Below, piece after piece: positions 1-9,296 of a stretch of DNA of 64,000 nt; position 1 is the stretch's first letter, and each line of letters begins with the position of its first letter. The DNA is taken from assembly GCF_003144035.1 (NCBI RefSeq), contig NZ_QFWT01000001.1, positions 620,001 through 684,000 on the forward strand. The letters are read 5' to 3'. The notes beneath the pieces were generated by a model. That model was not told the DNA's origin. It was given only the letters and a program-made list of their open reading frames with translations, and ran no database searches. Origin of the DNA: Vibrio albus. Its GTDB lineage: Bacteria; Pseudomonadota; Gammaproteobacteria; Enterobacterales; Vibrionaceae. The translations under genes and the position numbers were made by a program.

Positions 1-655
1 CCAGCTCACCAAGAGGAATTCCCACTTCGGTGATCGGCAGATACTGGTCTGCATTAATCTGCAGGGTATGACCTTTACAGCAAATACCGGACTCTGGAGC
101 TATCAGGTTGAAATAGGCATGATTAGTCAAGTTGACCGGTGTCGGTTTCGTCGTCGTCGCGTGATAACTGATCACGATGCGATTATCCGCCGTTAACCGG
201 TACGTGACGAACGCTTTTACTTCCCCCGGAAAACCCTGATCGCCATCCTCAGACAACAAGCCGAAGCAGACAAAATCGTCACCTTGCGCTTCTATGTCCC
301 ACCGCCGCTTATCAAATCCCTCAGCGCCACCATGCAATGTATTTCCGGCCTGATTGGTGCTTAACTGATATACCTGCCCTTCTATTTCGAATTTTCCTGC
401 CTGAATGCGATTGGCATACCGGCCAATGGTTGCACCGATATAACTACCAAGTTTTTGATAGTCCGACATGGTCGAAATGCCTAGCATGACCTCACGCTTT
501 TCCTCTTTTAAGGGAATAATACAGCTCAGCCAGGTTGCTCCAATATCCATAAAAGTAACGGACATTCCGGCCAGATTATGTAATGTAACGAGTTTTGCCG
601 GGCTGCCATCATAAGCATCCTCAGCCGTCATTGTTTCCCTAAGCGTCTCCGACAT
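1..655 (-). CDS. galM: Aldose 1-epimerase (mutarotase), 3' part outside window
   Basis: The reading frame begins at an ATG at 655 and stays open to the left edge, so about 218 N-terminal residues are visible and the C-terminus is missing. The enzyme interconverts alpha and beta anomers of galactose/glucose in the cytoplasm, feeding the Leloir pathway. Recognisable family motifs are GRYANRI near residue 79, LHGG near 110 and NLTNHAYFNL near 180, where the His is the conserved mutarotase histidine. An AAGGATG ribosome-binding sequence sits just upstream of the ATG. It follows galE-galT on the same strand but is separated from galT by about 200 bp containing a terminator, so it probably has its own promoter. 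galK, usually between galT and galM, is not here; it may lie left of the window. Confidence 0.93.
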   Translation of the reverse strand, partial: MSETLRETMTAEDAYDGSPAKLVTLHNLAGMSVTFMDIGATWLSCIIPLKEEKREVMLGISTMSDYQKLGSYIGATIGRYANRIQAGKFEIEGQVYQLSTNQAGNTLHGGAEGFDKRRWDIEAQGDDFVCFGLLSEDGDQGFPGEVKAFVTYRLTADNRIVISYHATTTKPTPVNLTNHAYFNLIAPESGICCKGHTLQINADQYLPITEVGIPLGEL

Positions 656-772
656 AACTGCATCCTTAAAAATTCTGATTTATTAATTTTTACAATAGCA
701 ATTCGGAGCCAGGAGTCTTTGACAGTGATCCCGAATTTATGACAACTCAAATCTATTCGAAGTAAATACACA

Positions 773-815
773 ATAAAAAATGCCCGTCTCAGCGGCTGGA
801 GGCCAAAACGGGCAA
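773..815 (-). terminator. Rho-independent terminator after galT
   Basis: Read on the minus strand, a stem with arms GCCCGT and ACGGGC encloses a loop of about 20 nt that has a further short GC pairing. It is followed by a run of six T. It lies 40-85 bp beyond the galT stop codon and in front of galM, so it should end the galE-galT transcript. Confidence 0.8.
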
Positions 816-857
816 AAAGGCTTAATTTTTTCTTCGCAAAATCATGCTGGTATGTAT

Positions 858-1916
858 CTACCGGGTATGTTCCTTATAATGAACATCACTTAAATCACGT
901 AGTCGTTGTGCGGCTTGCTCAGCGGTCAGATCCCGCTGAGACTCCGCTAACATTTCGTACCCCACCATAAACTTACGGACGGTTGCACTGCGTAATAGTG
1001 GCGGATAAAACAGAGCATGTAGCTGCCAGTGTTCCACTTCCGTCCCTTCTTCAAAGAAAGGTGCGTAATGCCATCCCATGGAGTATGGGAAGGAACACTT
1101 GAACAGGTTGTCATAGCGACTGGTCAGCTTTTTGATCGCCACCGCCAGATCATCACGCTGTGCATCAGTGAGCTCATTCATACGGCGGATATGGGCTTTT
1201 GGAAGCAACATGGTTTCAAATGGCCAGGCTGCCCAGTACGGTACAACGGCTATCCAGTGTTCCGTTTCCACAACGGTACGCGAGCCGTCTTTCAGTTCCG
1301 CTTCAACGTAGTCCACCAAAAGGTTCGAACCATATTGTTCGTAATACTCCTTCAGGTGCTTTTCTTTACGTTCAATTTCATTCGGAAGGAAACTGTTCGC
1401 CCAGATCTGGCCATGTGGATGAGGCTGAGAGCAACCCATTGTCTCACCCTTGTTTTCAAAAGCCTGAACCCACACATAGTCTTTGCCCAGCTCTTCTATT
1501 TGCTCATTCCAGGTATCAATAACCCCGCGAATTTTCTCAACCGGCAGCTCCGGAAGCGTCTTGCTGTGATCCGGAGAAAAACAGATAACCCGGCTCAGAC
1601 CACGAACACCCTGAGTTTTGAATAGTGGATTATCTGATTCCGGTGCATCAGGAGAGTCTGTCATTAACGCAGCAAAATCATTATTAAAAACGTAAGTGCC
1701 TTGATAGTCTGGGTTCTTATCACCGGACACCCGGGTATTGCCAGCACATAGAAAACACTTGTCATCATAAGCCGGTAACTCGGCAACCGATGGTTTTTCA
1801 TCCTGTCCGCTCCACGGACGCTTAGCCCGATGCGGAGAGACAAGAATCCACTGACCAGTCAGAGGGTTATAACGACGATGTGGATGATCCACTGGGTTAA
1901 ATTCAATCTTTGACAT
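858..1916 (-). CDS. galT: Galactose-1-phosphate uridylyltransferase
   Basis: This cytoplasmic Leloir enzyme swaps UMP between UDP-glucose and galactose-1-phosphate. The 352-residue product is close to the usual length of about 348. The HIT-type active site appears as SQPHPHGQ near residue 163; the second His of HPH is the uridylylated nucleophile. A CFLC pair near residue 54 matches the zinc/structural site of the enterobacterial enzyme. The N-terminus ([20 protein letters not shown]) is typical of the family. It lies 71 bp downstream of galE on the same strand and is followed by a terminator, so galE-galT look co-transcribed. Confidence 0.97.
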   Translation of the reverse strand: MSKIEFNPVDHPHRRYNPLTGQWILVSPHRAKRPWSGQDEKPSVAELPAYDDKCFLCAGNTRVSGDKNPDYQGTYVFNNDFAALMTDSPDAPESDNPLFKTQGVRGLSRVICFSPDHSKTLPELPVEKIRGVIDTWNEQIEELGKDYVWVQAFENKGETMGCSQPHPHGQIWANSFLPNEIERKEKHLKEYYEQYGSNLLVDYVEAELKDGSRTVVETEHWIAVVPYWAAWPFETMLLPKAHIRRMNELTDAQRDDLAVAIKKLTSRYDNLFKCSFPYSMGWHYAPFFEEGTEVEHWQLHALFYPPLLRSATVRKFMVGYEMLAESQRDLTAEQAAQRLRDLSDVHYKEHTR

Positions 1917-1987
1917 ACTCTTCTCTGTATATTTACGGCTTTACATCAACAGCAGTAATGATTCATGAACCGTCACTGCTATCTATG

Positions 1988-3001
1988 TTATTTATAGCCT
2001 TCGGGGTTTTTGGACTGCCAGTTCCAGGTGTCTGCTGTCATTTCTGCAATAGTCCGGGTTGCCTTCCAGCCCAGATCTTTTTCAGCTTTCGCTGTGCTGG
2101 CCCAACACTCGGCAATATCACCAGGACGACGAGGGCAGATTTCGTAAGACACGGGTTTACCGCAGGCTTCACCAAATGCCTCAACCATTTCCAACACACT
2201 TGAACCATTACCTGTACCCAGGTTATAGATATGCAGGCCCTCTTTCTGACCTACTGCATTTAATGCAGCAATATGACCATCCGCCAGATCCATCACGTGG
2301 ATATAGTCACGGACACCGGTACCGTCAGGGGTAGAATAATCGTCACCGAACACAGACAACTTTTCACGACGGCCAACGGCGACCTGAGCAATAAATGGCA
2401 TCAGATTGTTTGGAATGCCCTGAGGGTCTTCCCCCATAGTGCCTGAAGGATGAGCACCAACAGGGTTAAAGTAACGCAGCAGAGTGATACTCCAGTCAGG
2501 CTGAGCCTTGTAGAAGTCGGAGAAACACTCTTCCACCATATACTTACTGCGCCCATATGGGTTCGTTGTCGCACCAACCGGAGAACTTTCGGTAATAGGA
2601 ACCACTTCCGGATCCCCATAAACGGTTGCAGACGAACTAAAGACAATGCTTTTCACTCCGGCTTTACGCATGGCACGAACCAGCACCAGAGAACCATTCA
2701 CATTGTTATCATAATATTCCAGTGGCTTACTCACTGATTCACCCACGGCTTTTAATCCGGCAAAATGGATGACGGCCTGAATATCATGTTCACTGAACAC
2801 TTTATCCAGAAAGGCCTCGTCACGAACATCTCCCTGATAAAAAGTCGGACGAACCCCTGTCAGAGCTTCAATACGATCCAGCACCATTAACTTACTGTTG
2901 CATAGGTTATCGATAATAATCGGCTCCATATTTGCTTTTATCATCTGAACACAAGTATGACTTCCGATATATCCCATTCCACCAGTTACTAACACTTTCA
3001 C
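1988..3001 (-). CDS. galE: UDP-glucose 4-epimerase
   Basis: The enzyme epimerises UDP-galactose and UDP-glucose, and also supplies UDP-galactose for surface polysaccharide. The 337 residues match the normal size. The N-terminal Rossmann motif GGMGYIGSH starts at residue 7, and the short-chain dehydrogenase YxxxK pair is YGRSK near residue 149 after a conserved SSSATVYG. The start is GTG at 3001, preceded by GAGAGG at a suitable distance. It is the first gene of the galE-galT unit. Two GalR-like operators in the upstream 300 bp suggest repression relieved by galactose. Confidence 0.97.
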   Translation of the reverse strand: MKVLVTGGMGYIGSHTCVQMIKANMEPIIIDNLCNSKLMVLDRIEALTGVRPTFYQGDVRDEAFLDKVFSEHDIQAVIHFAGLKAVGESVSKPLEYYDNNVNGSLVLVRAMRKAGVKSIVFSSSATVYGDPEVVPITESSPVGATTNPYGRSKYMVEECFSDFYKAQPDWSITLLRYFNPVGAHPSGTMGEDPQGIPNNLMPFIAQVAVGRREKLSVFGDDYSTPDGTGVRDYIHVMDLADGHIAALNAVGQKEGLHIYNLGTGNGSSVLEMVEAFGEACGKPVSYEICPRRPGDIAECWASTAKAEKDLGWKATRTIAEMTADTWNWQSKNPEGYK

Positions 3002-3128
3002 TATTTGCCTCTCTTTACGCTTTCCTGCGCAGGTAAGAATAAATCTACAGCTTCACACTATTCTCTGTAGATGTTGATTTGAAGTTTATCAGTGTAGTGG
3101 CAGCCGATGCTGTGATCAAACTCTCATA

Positions 3129-3144
3129 GTGGTAACGTTTACAC
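3129..3144. promoter_or_regulatory. GalR/GalS-type operator upstream of galE
   Basis: The 16-bp sequence GTGGTAACGTTTACAC is a near-palindrome centred on CG. It differs at one position from the E. coli GalR/GalS operator consensus as I remember it (GTGKAANCGNTTNCAC). It lies about 130 bp upstream of the galE start codon. A second, weaker copy is 171 bp further upstream, so repression by looping is possible. No galR gene is in the window. Confidence 0.65.
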
Positions 3145-3300
3145 AAACTATTACATTTAAAGAAAGATAAGCCAGGACAGAACTAAACCTCTTCCAGAGA
3201 TCTAATAAATCAACCTGTTACACAGTACGTTATATTGATTAATCTTGGATTAAGCTATCGATACCCAACCGAATTCGAATCGAAAAACATCGCACCATAA

Positions 3301-3314
3301 TGATAACGTTTACA
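3301..3314. promoter_or_regulatory. Second LacI/GalR-family operator, distal
   Basis: TGATAACGTTTACA has the central ACGT core and the TGTAAAC half-site seen in the proximal operator at 3129-3144. The outer bases are less symmetric. Centre-to-centre distance to the proximal site is about 171 bp. It might instead belong to another LacI-family repressor. Confidence 0.5.
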
Positions 3315-3684
3315 AAAAAGAAAGAAATCATGGCTATTCACTGAAAAAGTCATGGTGATAAATCAGGGGAAAAATCGTTAATCATGGACAAGCCTGTGTC
3401 ACTGACTTGATACCAGGCTGGCTCTTCTAATAATAATTGTTCATAAAATATACAGGTAAGGTGGTTTTTTATTATTAAAACAGAGCATAAACCGGCACTT
3501 TATGAATGTTTTCCGCTAGTTAGTATCCTATTGAATCAGCTTATCTTTTATTGTTGAAAACTGGTAAAAAAAAGCGTTTCGGTACTAAACTTAAGAGTAG
3601 ACGTGTATATCTCGTGATATTTGCATTAGTTTGCGCTGGTAGTTTTAAAAGGCTCGCAGTGCCAGTTTGATACGGAAGGTCAGC

Positions 3685-4839
3685 ATGCGTACATACACCC
3701 GTAACCCAACCCCGATGCATTCTCATCCAAATCAGCTGGATTCTTTGCACCACGAATTGGTAGATTTGCATCGGCGCGTAAGAACGAAAGTTCCCCATGT
3801 CGACAGAATTGCTTATGTTCAGTATGACCCACATGACGGACTTTTAAAAACTTATGCTGAAAGTAATATCGGCGTAGAGTCATTTTGTCATCATGAATAC
3901 CCGCTTAAATCCTGTCCAACATTGTCTGACATTGCAGACAAAGGCACAACGCGGGTTATTGACAATATCCCTGCGACATTAACCCCTACCAATAAGCACT
4001 CCAGATGGTTGATAGCGAATGATTTTCGATCATCTTTTACTGTGCCTATCTATAACTTTCAACAGTTTATGGGGTTTGTCTTTTTCAATTCCCATAAAAA
4101 AAATCTTTTTACAGAATTGGTACAGAAAGAACTTATCCCATTTTGCGATTTAATCAGCTTTCTGGTGAATGCCGAATATTCACTGCTGCACGCCATTATC
4201 GCTTCTGCGGATCTGACTAAAGAGCTGTCGTCCGGCTATAAAAAAGAGTCCTGTGAACATATGGAGCGTATTAGCCGTTATGCAAAACTGATCTCAAAAG
4301 AAGTGGCAGAGCTTTATCAACTGGATGATGAGGTGATTGAAAACATTCACTTATTCTCCCGACTGCACGATATCGGTAAAGCCTCAATGCCGAATGAACT
4401 GCTGCTGAAGCCCGATGCACTAAAAGCAAATGAAAGAGAAAAAATGAAGTGCCATGTGAAAGAAGGGTTGGCGATTGTAGACAGAATTATTGAAAACCTG
4501 GGTGCACCTCAGCATCCGAGTATAGACCTGCTTAAAAGTATTATTTCCTGTCATCAGGAATTTCTTGATGGCTCCGGGTATCCGAATGGCCTCTCTCACT
4601 CAGAAATTCCTGTTCCGGCACGCATCATTACCGTTGCCAACGTATTTGATGCGCTAACCAGCCACAGGCCTTACAAGCAAGCTTGTTCGGTTGCTGCTGC
4701 ACTGCTGGAGCTGGAAAAAATGGTTTATAGCGGGAAACTGGACGAAAATTGCGTCTCTGCATTGCGGAATCATCAGGAATACCTTGGGGAGGTAATTAGA
4801 AAATACCCTGAACATGACCCATGCAGTAACGTACATTAA
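3685..4839 (+). CDS. GAF-like/HD-GYP domain protein, probable c-di-GMP phosphodiesterase
   Basis: The product (384 aa from the ATG at 3685) has an N-terminal GAF-like sensory region and a C-terminal HD-GYP domain that would hydrolyse c-di-GMP. The ATG is preferred over the in-frame TTG at 3667 because GGAAGGT precedes it at proper spacing. HD-GYP landmarks are an E-x3-H pair (ESCEH), LHDIGK, MKCHVKEG, then HQEFLDGSGYP and a later VFDALTSHRPY. The family usually has HHE before the GYP stretch; here the second His is Gln (codon CAG), which removes one expected metal ligand. Activity is therefore uncertain. No membrane segment was seen, so it should be cytoplasmic. It converges on tad1, and a terminator follows. 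Confidence 0.85.
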   Translation: MRTYTRNPTPMHSHPNQLDSLHHELVDLHRRVRTKVPHVDRIAYVQYDPHDGLLKTYAESNIGVESFCHHEYPLKSCPTLSDIADKGTTRVIDNIPATLTPTNKHSRWLIANDFRSSFTVPIYNFQQFMGFVFFNSHKKNLFTELVQKELIPFCDLISFLVNAEYSLLHAIIASADLTKELSSGYKKESCEHMERISRYAKLISKEVAELYQLDDEVIENIHLFSRLHDIGKASMPNELLLKPDALKANEREKMKCHVKEGLAIVDRIIENLGAPQHPSIDLLKSIISCHQEFLDGSGYPNGLSHSEIPVPARIITVANVFDALTSHRPYKQACSVAAALLELEKMVYSGKLDENCVSALRNHQEYLGEVIRKYPEHDPCSNVH

Positions 4840-4886
4840 ACGTCTGACTTAGGCATAAAGCAAGTAATAAGGCTTAGGGAAAACAA

Positions 4887-4926
4887 AAGCTCACTGGCTG
4901 GCACACCAGCTTGTGAGCTTTTTCTT
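4887..4926 (+). terminator. Terminator after the HD-GYP gene
   Basis: A strong stem pairs AGCTCAC-GGCTGG with CCAGC-GTGAGCT around a CACA loop, followed on the plus strand by a T-rich tract. It lies about 50 bp beyond the stop codon at 4839. Confidence 0.85.
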
Positions 4927-5100
4927 TGCAGAGTGACTTATACCAACACCAGCAATCATCTAATCATTCTTGCTGGTTAAAATCTTTCATAGCTGCGTTA
5001 GAATTCTTGTAATTAGAACCACTAGTTACTGCAAATTCTGCCTTGCTCTAAGCGATTTTTCCTGCGCAATTTTCTGATAATTTAATCACAGGTATTGGTA

Positions 5101-5766
5101 TTACTCACTAATCATATCGACCCGGCGATTTTGTCTGCGTCCCTCAGCGGTTTTATTACTGGCGATAGGGTGCCCCTCACCACGGGAAACCGCCACCATA
5201 TCATCTGTGCTTACGCCTTTTTCTGCCAGGTAGGCTTTCACCGCTTCCGAGCGTTTCAACCCCAGAGTAAAGTTATACGCCTTAGTTCCGATGCTGTCCG
5301 TATGACCTTCCAGAATCAGTTCTGATGAATCTTGTTTCAGTTTATCGGCCACGGACTGCAGAATATAGCGAGAGTCTTTGCTCAGGTGATATTTATCAAA
5401 ATCAAAAAACACTCTGGCAATCACATTGCCTTGTTCATAGCCCTGAAGCCGCCCTTTAGAAAGCAGATATTCCGAACAATCACGGCTTACCCCCATTCGA
5501 ACGGCTTCCTGAGACACCAGATCCAGCGTCGCCTGATAAGTACTGTCAGACTCCACCAGATAAAAAGAACCGCTTTTCAGGTTTACCTGTGTGCTCTGTC
5601 CTATTACCACGCTCTCTTCTGTCGATACCTCTTTCTTCGCACAGTAATAATTAAGAGCACGGTTTACTTGCCCGCTTTCCTGCTCCCCGGCATAAACGGC
5701 CCCAGCCAGTGACGATGCAACAACGAACGCAAGTACCGGAATAACCTTTATATTTAATATCATCAA
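5101..5766 (-). CDS. OmpA-family protein closing tad1
   Basis: The 221-residue product has an N-terminal signal peptide (cleavage plausibly after AGAVYA) and a C-terminal OmpA-like peptidoglycan-binding domain from about residue 115. That domain begins RVFFDFDKYHLS and includes LILEGHTDSIGTKAYN and the RRQNRRVDM tail. It probably sits in the outer membrane or periplasm and anchors the pilus apparatus to the cell wall. It is the last gene of tad1, 37 bp after tadG. Its counterpart in tad2 at 17570-18229 is clearly homologous along the whole length. OmpA-like genes at the end of Vibrio tad operons are known; the precise role here is inferred. Confidence 0.85.
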   Translation of the reverse strand: MMILNIKVIPVLAFVVASSLAGAVYAGEQESGQVNRALNYYCAKKEVSTEESVVIGQSTQVNLKSGSFYLVESDSTYQATLDLVSQEAVRMGVSRDCSEYLLSKGRLQGYEQGNVIARVFFDFDKYHLSKDSRYILQSVADKLKQDSSELILEGHTDSIGTKAYNFTLGLKRSEAVKAYLAEKGVSTDDMVAVSRGEGHPIASNKTAEGRRQNRRVDMISE

Positions 5767-5803
5767 TTTTATTCCTGTTTGTTTTTATTTAATTTACCGG
5801 CAC

Positions 5804-7234
5804 TTATTTTAAATGGCCGATTTCTTCTACTATTAATTGGAGGATACGGGTACGGATTTCTTCGAAACTTCCTGCCTGATAAACATTTTCAGCTCCGGCA
5901 CAAAGTGTAAGCCCAACATTATCATTGATATCATAGTCATACCCAAATCCGATTACGGCTATTTTAGCTTCTATTTCATCAGTTGCTTCTAAGCCATCTA
6001 TTATTTTGTCACACATGTTATAGGGACTACTGTATAATGTCTCAGCTATTTTTTCCGACTCTCCATCATCACCACCATATATTGGGCCGAAATCATCCCC
6101 ATCAGATAAAACAATTATCAATTTTTTATCATTTGGTTTAGCTTTAATGACTTGCGCAGCTTTAATTACTCCCTGAAAGGAAGCGGTATACCCGCCAGGA
6201 TAGAAATCAGATATGTTATTCCATACACTTGTTATTAAAGAATCAGTACTTTCTTCCTCAGGAATGACCATATGAAAATCTTCACGCTCATTATAACACT
6301 CTCCCGTATAATCCCATAAACCAGATATGGTCTCAGGGTAATCAACTGAAGTATATTCTATAGAAGTTTCCGAACAATAATGACGTCTACAATATTTTTC
6401 TTTTCTTATTTCATACTTATACCTTAAATAATCACAATCTACATCATATTCCTTCTGCATAAAATTATTATAAGGCACAAATGAAGCTGTATTTCTATTA
6501 TTAGTATTAGATGATAGTTTATTATTGTATTTATCAAGAGTTCCTAATACTGACTTTATCACACCAAGTACGCCTTTATATTTCTTAGCCTTACACTCAC
6601 CATCATCAAAATAAGAGTCAAAGTCAGAGTAATATGAGCATGGTTTATCCTTCGTATTGATCGTCCATGAAATCCTCATAGACCCAGAAAAGTCTGCAAC
6701 AAATACCACATCAACCGTTTCATTCTGATACTTTCGAGCGGTCGATTGAGATGCAACATTAAAGCTGTCACCTAAAGAGACGTCACCACTAAACCAGCTA
6801 CTATGTTTTGTTTTTGCATCTACGGTATACTGAAAAAACAGTGGGTCTGAACTATCTCCATCGTACGAGCACGCAGGACCAGATGAAGTATTACACTCCA
6901 TTCTTTCTATATTGATCTCAGCGATATCGTCCATATCTGTCATATATTGACCGATGTATGCCTTGGCTATTCTCTTATTGACATTACTCCCCGTCCCTAC
7001 AATGCTTTCCTCATTGTCGCCTCCAGAGGCCGAAGAGTCATCAGGTTCCTTATTCTCATCATTATGAGCTGCAATGGCTAAACTTGCGGCCTCCAGCGCA
7101 TCATCCAAGCGGGCTCTGTCCTGCATGGCTCTGGCACCATCAGTACCCAGCACAAAAACCCCAAACAGTACTGGTATCATCATCACGAACAAAATGGCCG
7201 CATGCCCATGCTGTCTTTTAAATAAATTAACCAT
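5804..7234 (-). CDS. tadG: TadG, von Willebrand A-type pilus protein (tad1)
   Basis: The 476-residue protein starts with a pilin-like N-terminus: short basic segment, Gly, then a hydrophobic helix (HAAILFVMMIPVLFGVFVL). The position usually occupied by Glu5 is hydrophobic. A von Willebrand factor A domain follows, with the MIDAS motif DFSGSM around residue 180 and a later IVLSDGDDFG. A Cys- and Tyr-rich insertion around residues 265-320 is not shared with TadG of tad2. In the family TadG is an inner-membrane/periplasmic component needed for Flp fibril formation. It begins 2 bp after the tadF stop. Base composition is more AT-rich than the neighbouring tadA-C genes, and the sequence is far less conserved between the two loci than the core machinery. 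Confidence 0.88.
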   Translation of the reverse strand: MVNLFKRQHGHAAILFVMMIPVLFGVFVLGTDGARAMQDRARLDDALEAASLAIAAHNDENKEPDDSSASGGDNEESIVGTGSNVNKRIAKAYIGQYMTDMDDIAEINIERMECNTSSGPACSYDGDSSDPLFFQYTVDAKTKHSSWFSGDVSLGDSFNVASQSTARKYQNETVDVVFVADFSGSMRISWTINTKDKPCSYYSDFDSYFDDGECKAKKYKGVLGVIKSVLGTLDKYNNKLSSNTNNRNTASFVPYNNFMQKEYDVDCDYLRYKYEIRKEKYCRRHYCSETSIEYTSVDYPETISGLWDYTGECYNEREDFHMVIPEEESTDSLITSVWNNISDFYPGGYTASFQGVIKAAQVIKAKPNDKKLIIVLSDGDDFGPIYGGDDGESEKIAETLYSSPYNMCDKIIDGLEATDEIEAKIAVIGFGYDYDINDNVGLTLCAGAENVYQAGSFEEIRTRILQLIVEEIGHLK

Positions 7235-7236
7235 TA

Positions 7237-7791
7237 TCAGCGCCCTATCATTACCGAGCCGGACTGGACAGTAGTAAAACCGTTACCCAGTAAACCGGCT
7301 ACCAGGTTATCGGTTTCATAGCAAAGGGTGACCCGGTATACAGAGCTATCACGCCCCCAGGAGGTGACAACACTGAGTTTTGTATTATCATTACTTTCCA
7401 AATCGTTCAGAGTCTTCGATACATTACATTCCGACCCTCTTGCGTAATGCTGATACCCACTGTCGTTGGTCATCTCTTCAACAAACATCGAGAATTTACT
7501 ATCATCAAACTGCCCCATGGTTCTGTTCAATGAATTTTTCCCCACATCATAAAGTAAATCGATATCATCAGACTCCAGCGTATAATCTTCTTTGGCGTAC
7601 AACTGGGTTCGCTCTTTGGCAATATTAACCAGAGAATAAGAAAGGCGATCTAATTTCCCTTTTACCGAAATCTTAATAATAAGATCGGCACTAAACATCA
7701 GCAGTACACCAAAAAATAGTCCGACAAATGAAAACTCAATGGAGAAAGTTCCTTTCTGCCTAGCCATTAAAATTGAATTCATTCCTTTCAT
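7237..7791 (-). CDS. tadF: TadF pseudopilin (tad1)
   Basis: This 184-residue protein is a minor pilin-like component of the Tad apparatus. The N-terminus has the prepilin signature: RQKG followed by TFSIEF, with Glu at +5 after the Gly cleavage site, then a hydrophobic helix. TadV would be the processing peptidase. The frame overlaps the end of tadE by 32 bp, and the next Met (7782) is an alternative start. Two C-terminal Cys residues may form a disulfide in the periplasm. The tad2 copy shares the N-terminus and the C-terminal YRVTLCYETDNLVA-like segment. Confidence 0.85.
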   Translation of the reverse strand: MKGMNSILMARQKGTFSIEFSFVGLFFGVLLMFSADLIIKISVKGKLDRLSYSLVNIAKERTQLYAKEDYTLESDDIDLLYDVGKNSLNRTMGQFDDSKFSMFVEEMTNDSGYQHYARGSECNVSKTLNDLESNDNTKLSVVTSWGRDSSVYRVTLCYETDNLVAGLLGNGFTTVQSGSVMIGR

Positions 7792-8281
7792 ATTCCTGAA
7801 TCACTATGACTTCTCGGGAAAAGACGGTTTTATCATCTAGAAAATAGGAAAACATACTGTTGTAATCATATTCGATATGATAAATCGCTATGGCTTTATC
7901 TTCCCCGGTTTCACCTTCAGCGCCACAAACTATTTCCCCATCTTCGTTTGTTGTACAAACATCAATTGTATTTCTTAGTTCAGAAAGATCGTCCAGATAC
8001 CTAACCCCGATCTTAAAGCTATTTTTATTAACCAAAGCGCTTAATAGTGAATCATTACTTTCAACTATTGTTTTAAAGGTGGATATATAATTATCGGTAT
8101 CCTTTTTTGCTATTCTTGAGGCTTTGGCTATTGCATAATCCCCAACAGATGAAACATAAGACATATATCCCATCTCAATCCAGGCGGCCATCATTAACCA
8201 GAAGGCAAAAAAACCAAGAGCAAACTCAATAGCAGCCACACCCCGCTGACGAAATTTAGTTGCCCGCTTCATCTCTTTCAC
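7760..8281 (-). CDS. tadE: TadE pseudopilin (tad1)
   Basis: The 173-residue product carries a class III prepilin-like leader ending RQRG, followed by VAAIEFALGFFAFW, giving Glu5 and a hydrophobic helix. TadE proteins are processed by TadV and are needed for pilus biogenesis. The start overlaps the end of tadD by 26 bp and the end overlaps tadF by 32 bp, showing tight translational coupling. The C-terminus (SYFLDDKTVFSREVIVIQEYER) is strongly similar to the tad2 copy. Confidence 0.87.
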   Translation of the reverse strand: MKEMKRATKFRQRGVAAIEFALGFFAFWLMMAAWIEMGYMSYVSSVGDYAIAKASRIAKKDTDNYISTFKTIVESNDSLLSALVNKNSFKIGVRYLDDLSELRNTIDVCTTNEDGEIVCGAEGETGEDKAIAIYHIEYDYNSMFSYFLDDKTVFSREVIVIQEYERNEFNFNG

Positions 8282-9296
8282 CGGTTTCGTTTAATTCACT
8301 TTCTTCAATATTTTCCGATAGATCTGGATTTTTCCTGGCTTCTTGCTGAATATACTCTTCCAGCATCAATGCGAGTGTGTTTTCACTGTCGATTAAAACC
8401 GGATTTTCTTCTTCCGGTACTTCCTCTGGTTCTGAACTGTCCTTTGGCTCTATTGATACAACCGGAATGGATACAACCGGATCGGTTTTCTGTTCGGTAA
8501 CCTGACTGACAGGACTTTCTTTCTGGTGAAGGCGGCCTGATATAATATTGTCAGAGACCTTAAGACCAATAAATACACTCCGTATTTCATCGCTGGTGTA
8601 ATCCTGTTTTTTCAGAATATCTTCTACCGCCGAATAATTCCCCAGTTTCGCATAAGCCAGAACTAAATTAGCGGTAATTTTATTATCTGCCAGCCCTTTC
8701 TGATATAAAGGCTGTAACTTTTCTACCGCAGCCTGATAATTCTCTTCAATCAAGTCGAGAACGGCGAGGTTGTTTTTGACAATCACATCATCATAATAGT
8801 GCTGCCTTGCCCGGTTGAAATACTCTCTGGCCCTGGCGAAATCGCCTAGCTCTGCCTGGATAAGCCCCATCAGGTTTTCAGCCTCAGGATACACCTGTTC
8901 ACGCGCCATGGCCTGTTTGACTAAATCGGCTGCGTTGGCTGGCCGGCCCTGTTCTAGCAGTACTTTTGCCTGCAAAAAACTCACTTTAGCCTGTAAGGTA
9001 TCATCCGGCTTGTCTGGGTCTGGTTGCTGCTTCTGCAGCAGATCCAAGTGAAAGCCAGCCGACTCATAATCCTTGTCAGCCAGGTAAGCTTCTATCAGCT
9101 TTAGCCTTATTTCCTGACTGTCCCCCTCTTTGAGCTTGTTCTTATATAACTGAATCAGTTGTGTACTGCTTCCGGTCTTCAACAGCATCTCTTCTTTAGA
9201 CTCAAAAGCAGACTGACTCACCTGTTCTTTCTGACTTGAAGACGTCGTTGCACATCCCGTTAACAATGCCAGTGACAATAAAACCATTTTCCGCAT
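8256..9296 (-). CDS. tadD: TadD, TPR lipoprotein (tad1)
   Basis: The 346-residue product begins with a lipoprotein signal peptide and lipobox LLTGC, so it is probably anchored to the outer membrane from the periplasmic side. Tetratricopeptide-like helical repeats span roughly residues 40-240 (for example YPEAENLMGLIQAELGDFARAREYF). TadD is a family pilotin-like factor for secretin assembly. A C-terminal tail of about 75 residues rich in Glu, Pro and Ser is absent or much shorter in the tad2 copy. It overlaps tadC by 1 bp and tadE by 26 bp. Confidence 0.87.
   Translation of the reverse strand: MRKMVLLSLALLTGCATTSSSQKEQVSQSAFESKEEMLLKTGSSTQLIQLYKNKLKEGDSQEIRLKLIEAYLADKDYESAGFHLDLLQKQQPDPDKPDDTLQAKVSFLQAKVLLEQGRPANAADLVKQAMAREQVYPEAENLMGLIQAELGDFARAREYFNRARQHYYDDVIVKNNLAVLDLIEENYQAAVEKLQPLYQKGLADNKITANLVLAYAKLGNYSAVEDILKKQDYTSDEIRSVFIGLKVSDNIISGRLHQKESPVSQVTEQKTDPVVSIPVVSIEPKDSSEPEEVPEEENPVLIDSENTLALMLEEYIQQEARKNPDLSENIEESELNETGERDEAGN

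Larger units (their letters stand above)
3002..3684. other. Intergenic region between divergent galE and HD-GYP gene
   Basis: About 680 bp without a convincing gene. It carries the two GalR-like operators near galE. The remainder is AT-rich and should hold the promoters of galE (leftward) and of the HD-GYP gene (rightward). I could not assign -35/-10 elements with confidence. Short open frames here overlap the start of the HD-GYP gene or lack a ribosome-binding site. Confidence 0.6.

Noticed and set aside
1029..1625. 198-codon frame antisense to galT
   Set aside because: Complete overlap with galT, which has all family motifs.
3541..3834. 97-codon minus-strand frame between galE and the HD-GYP gene
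   Set aside because: It overlaps the start of the HD-GYP coding region, has no family motif and no ribosome-binding site.
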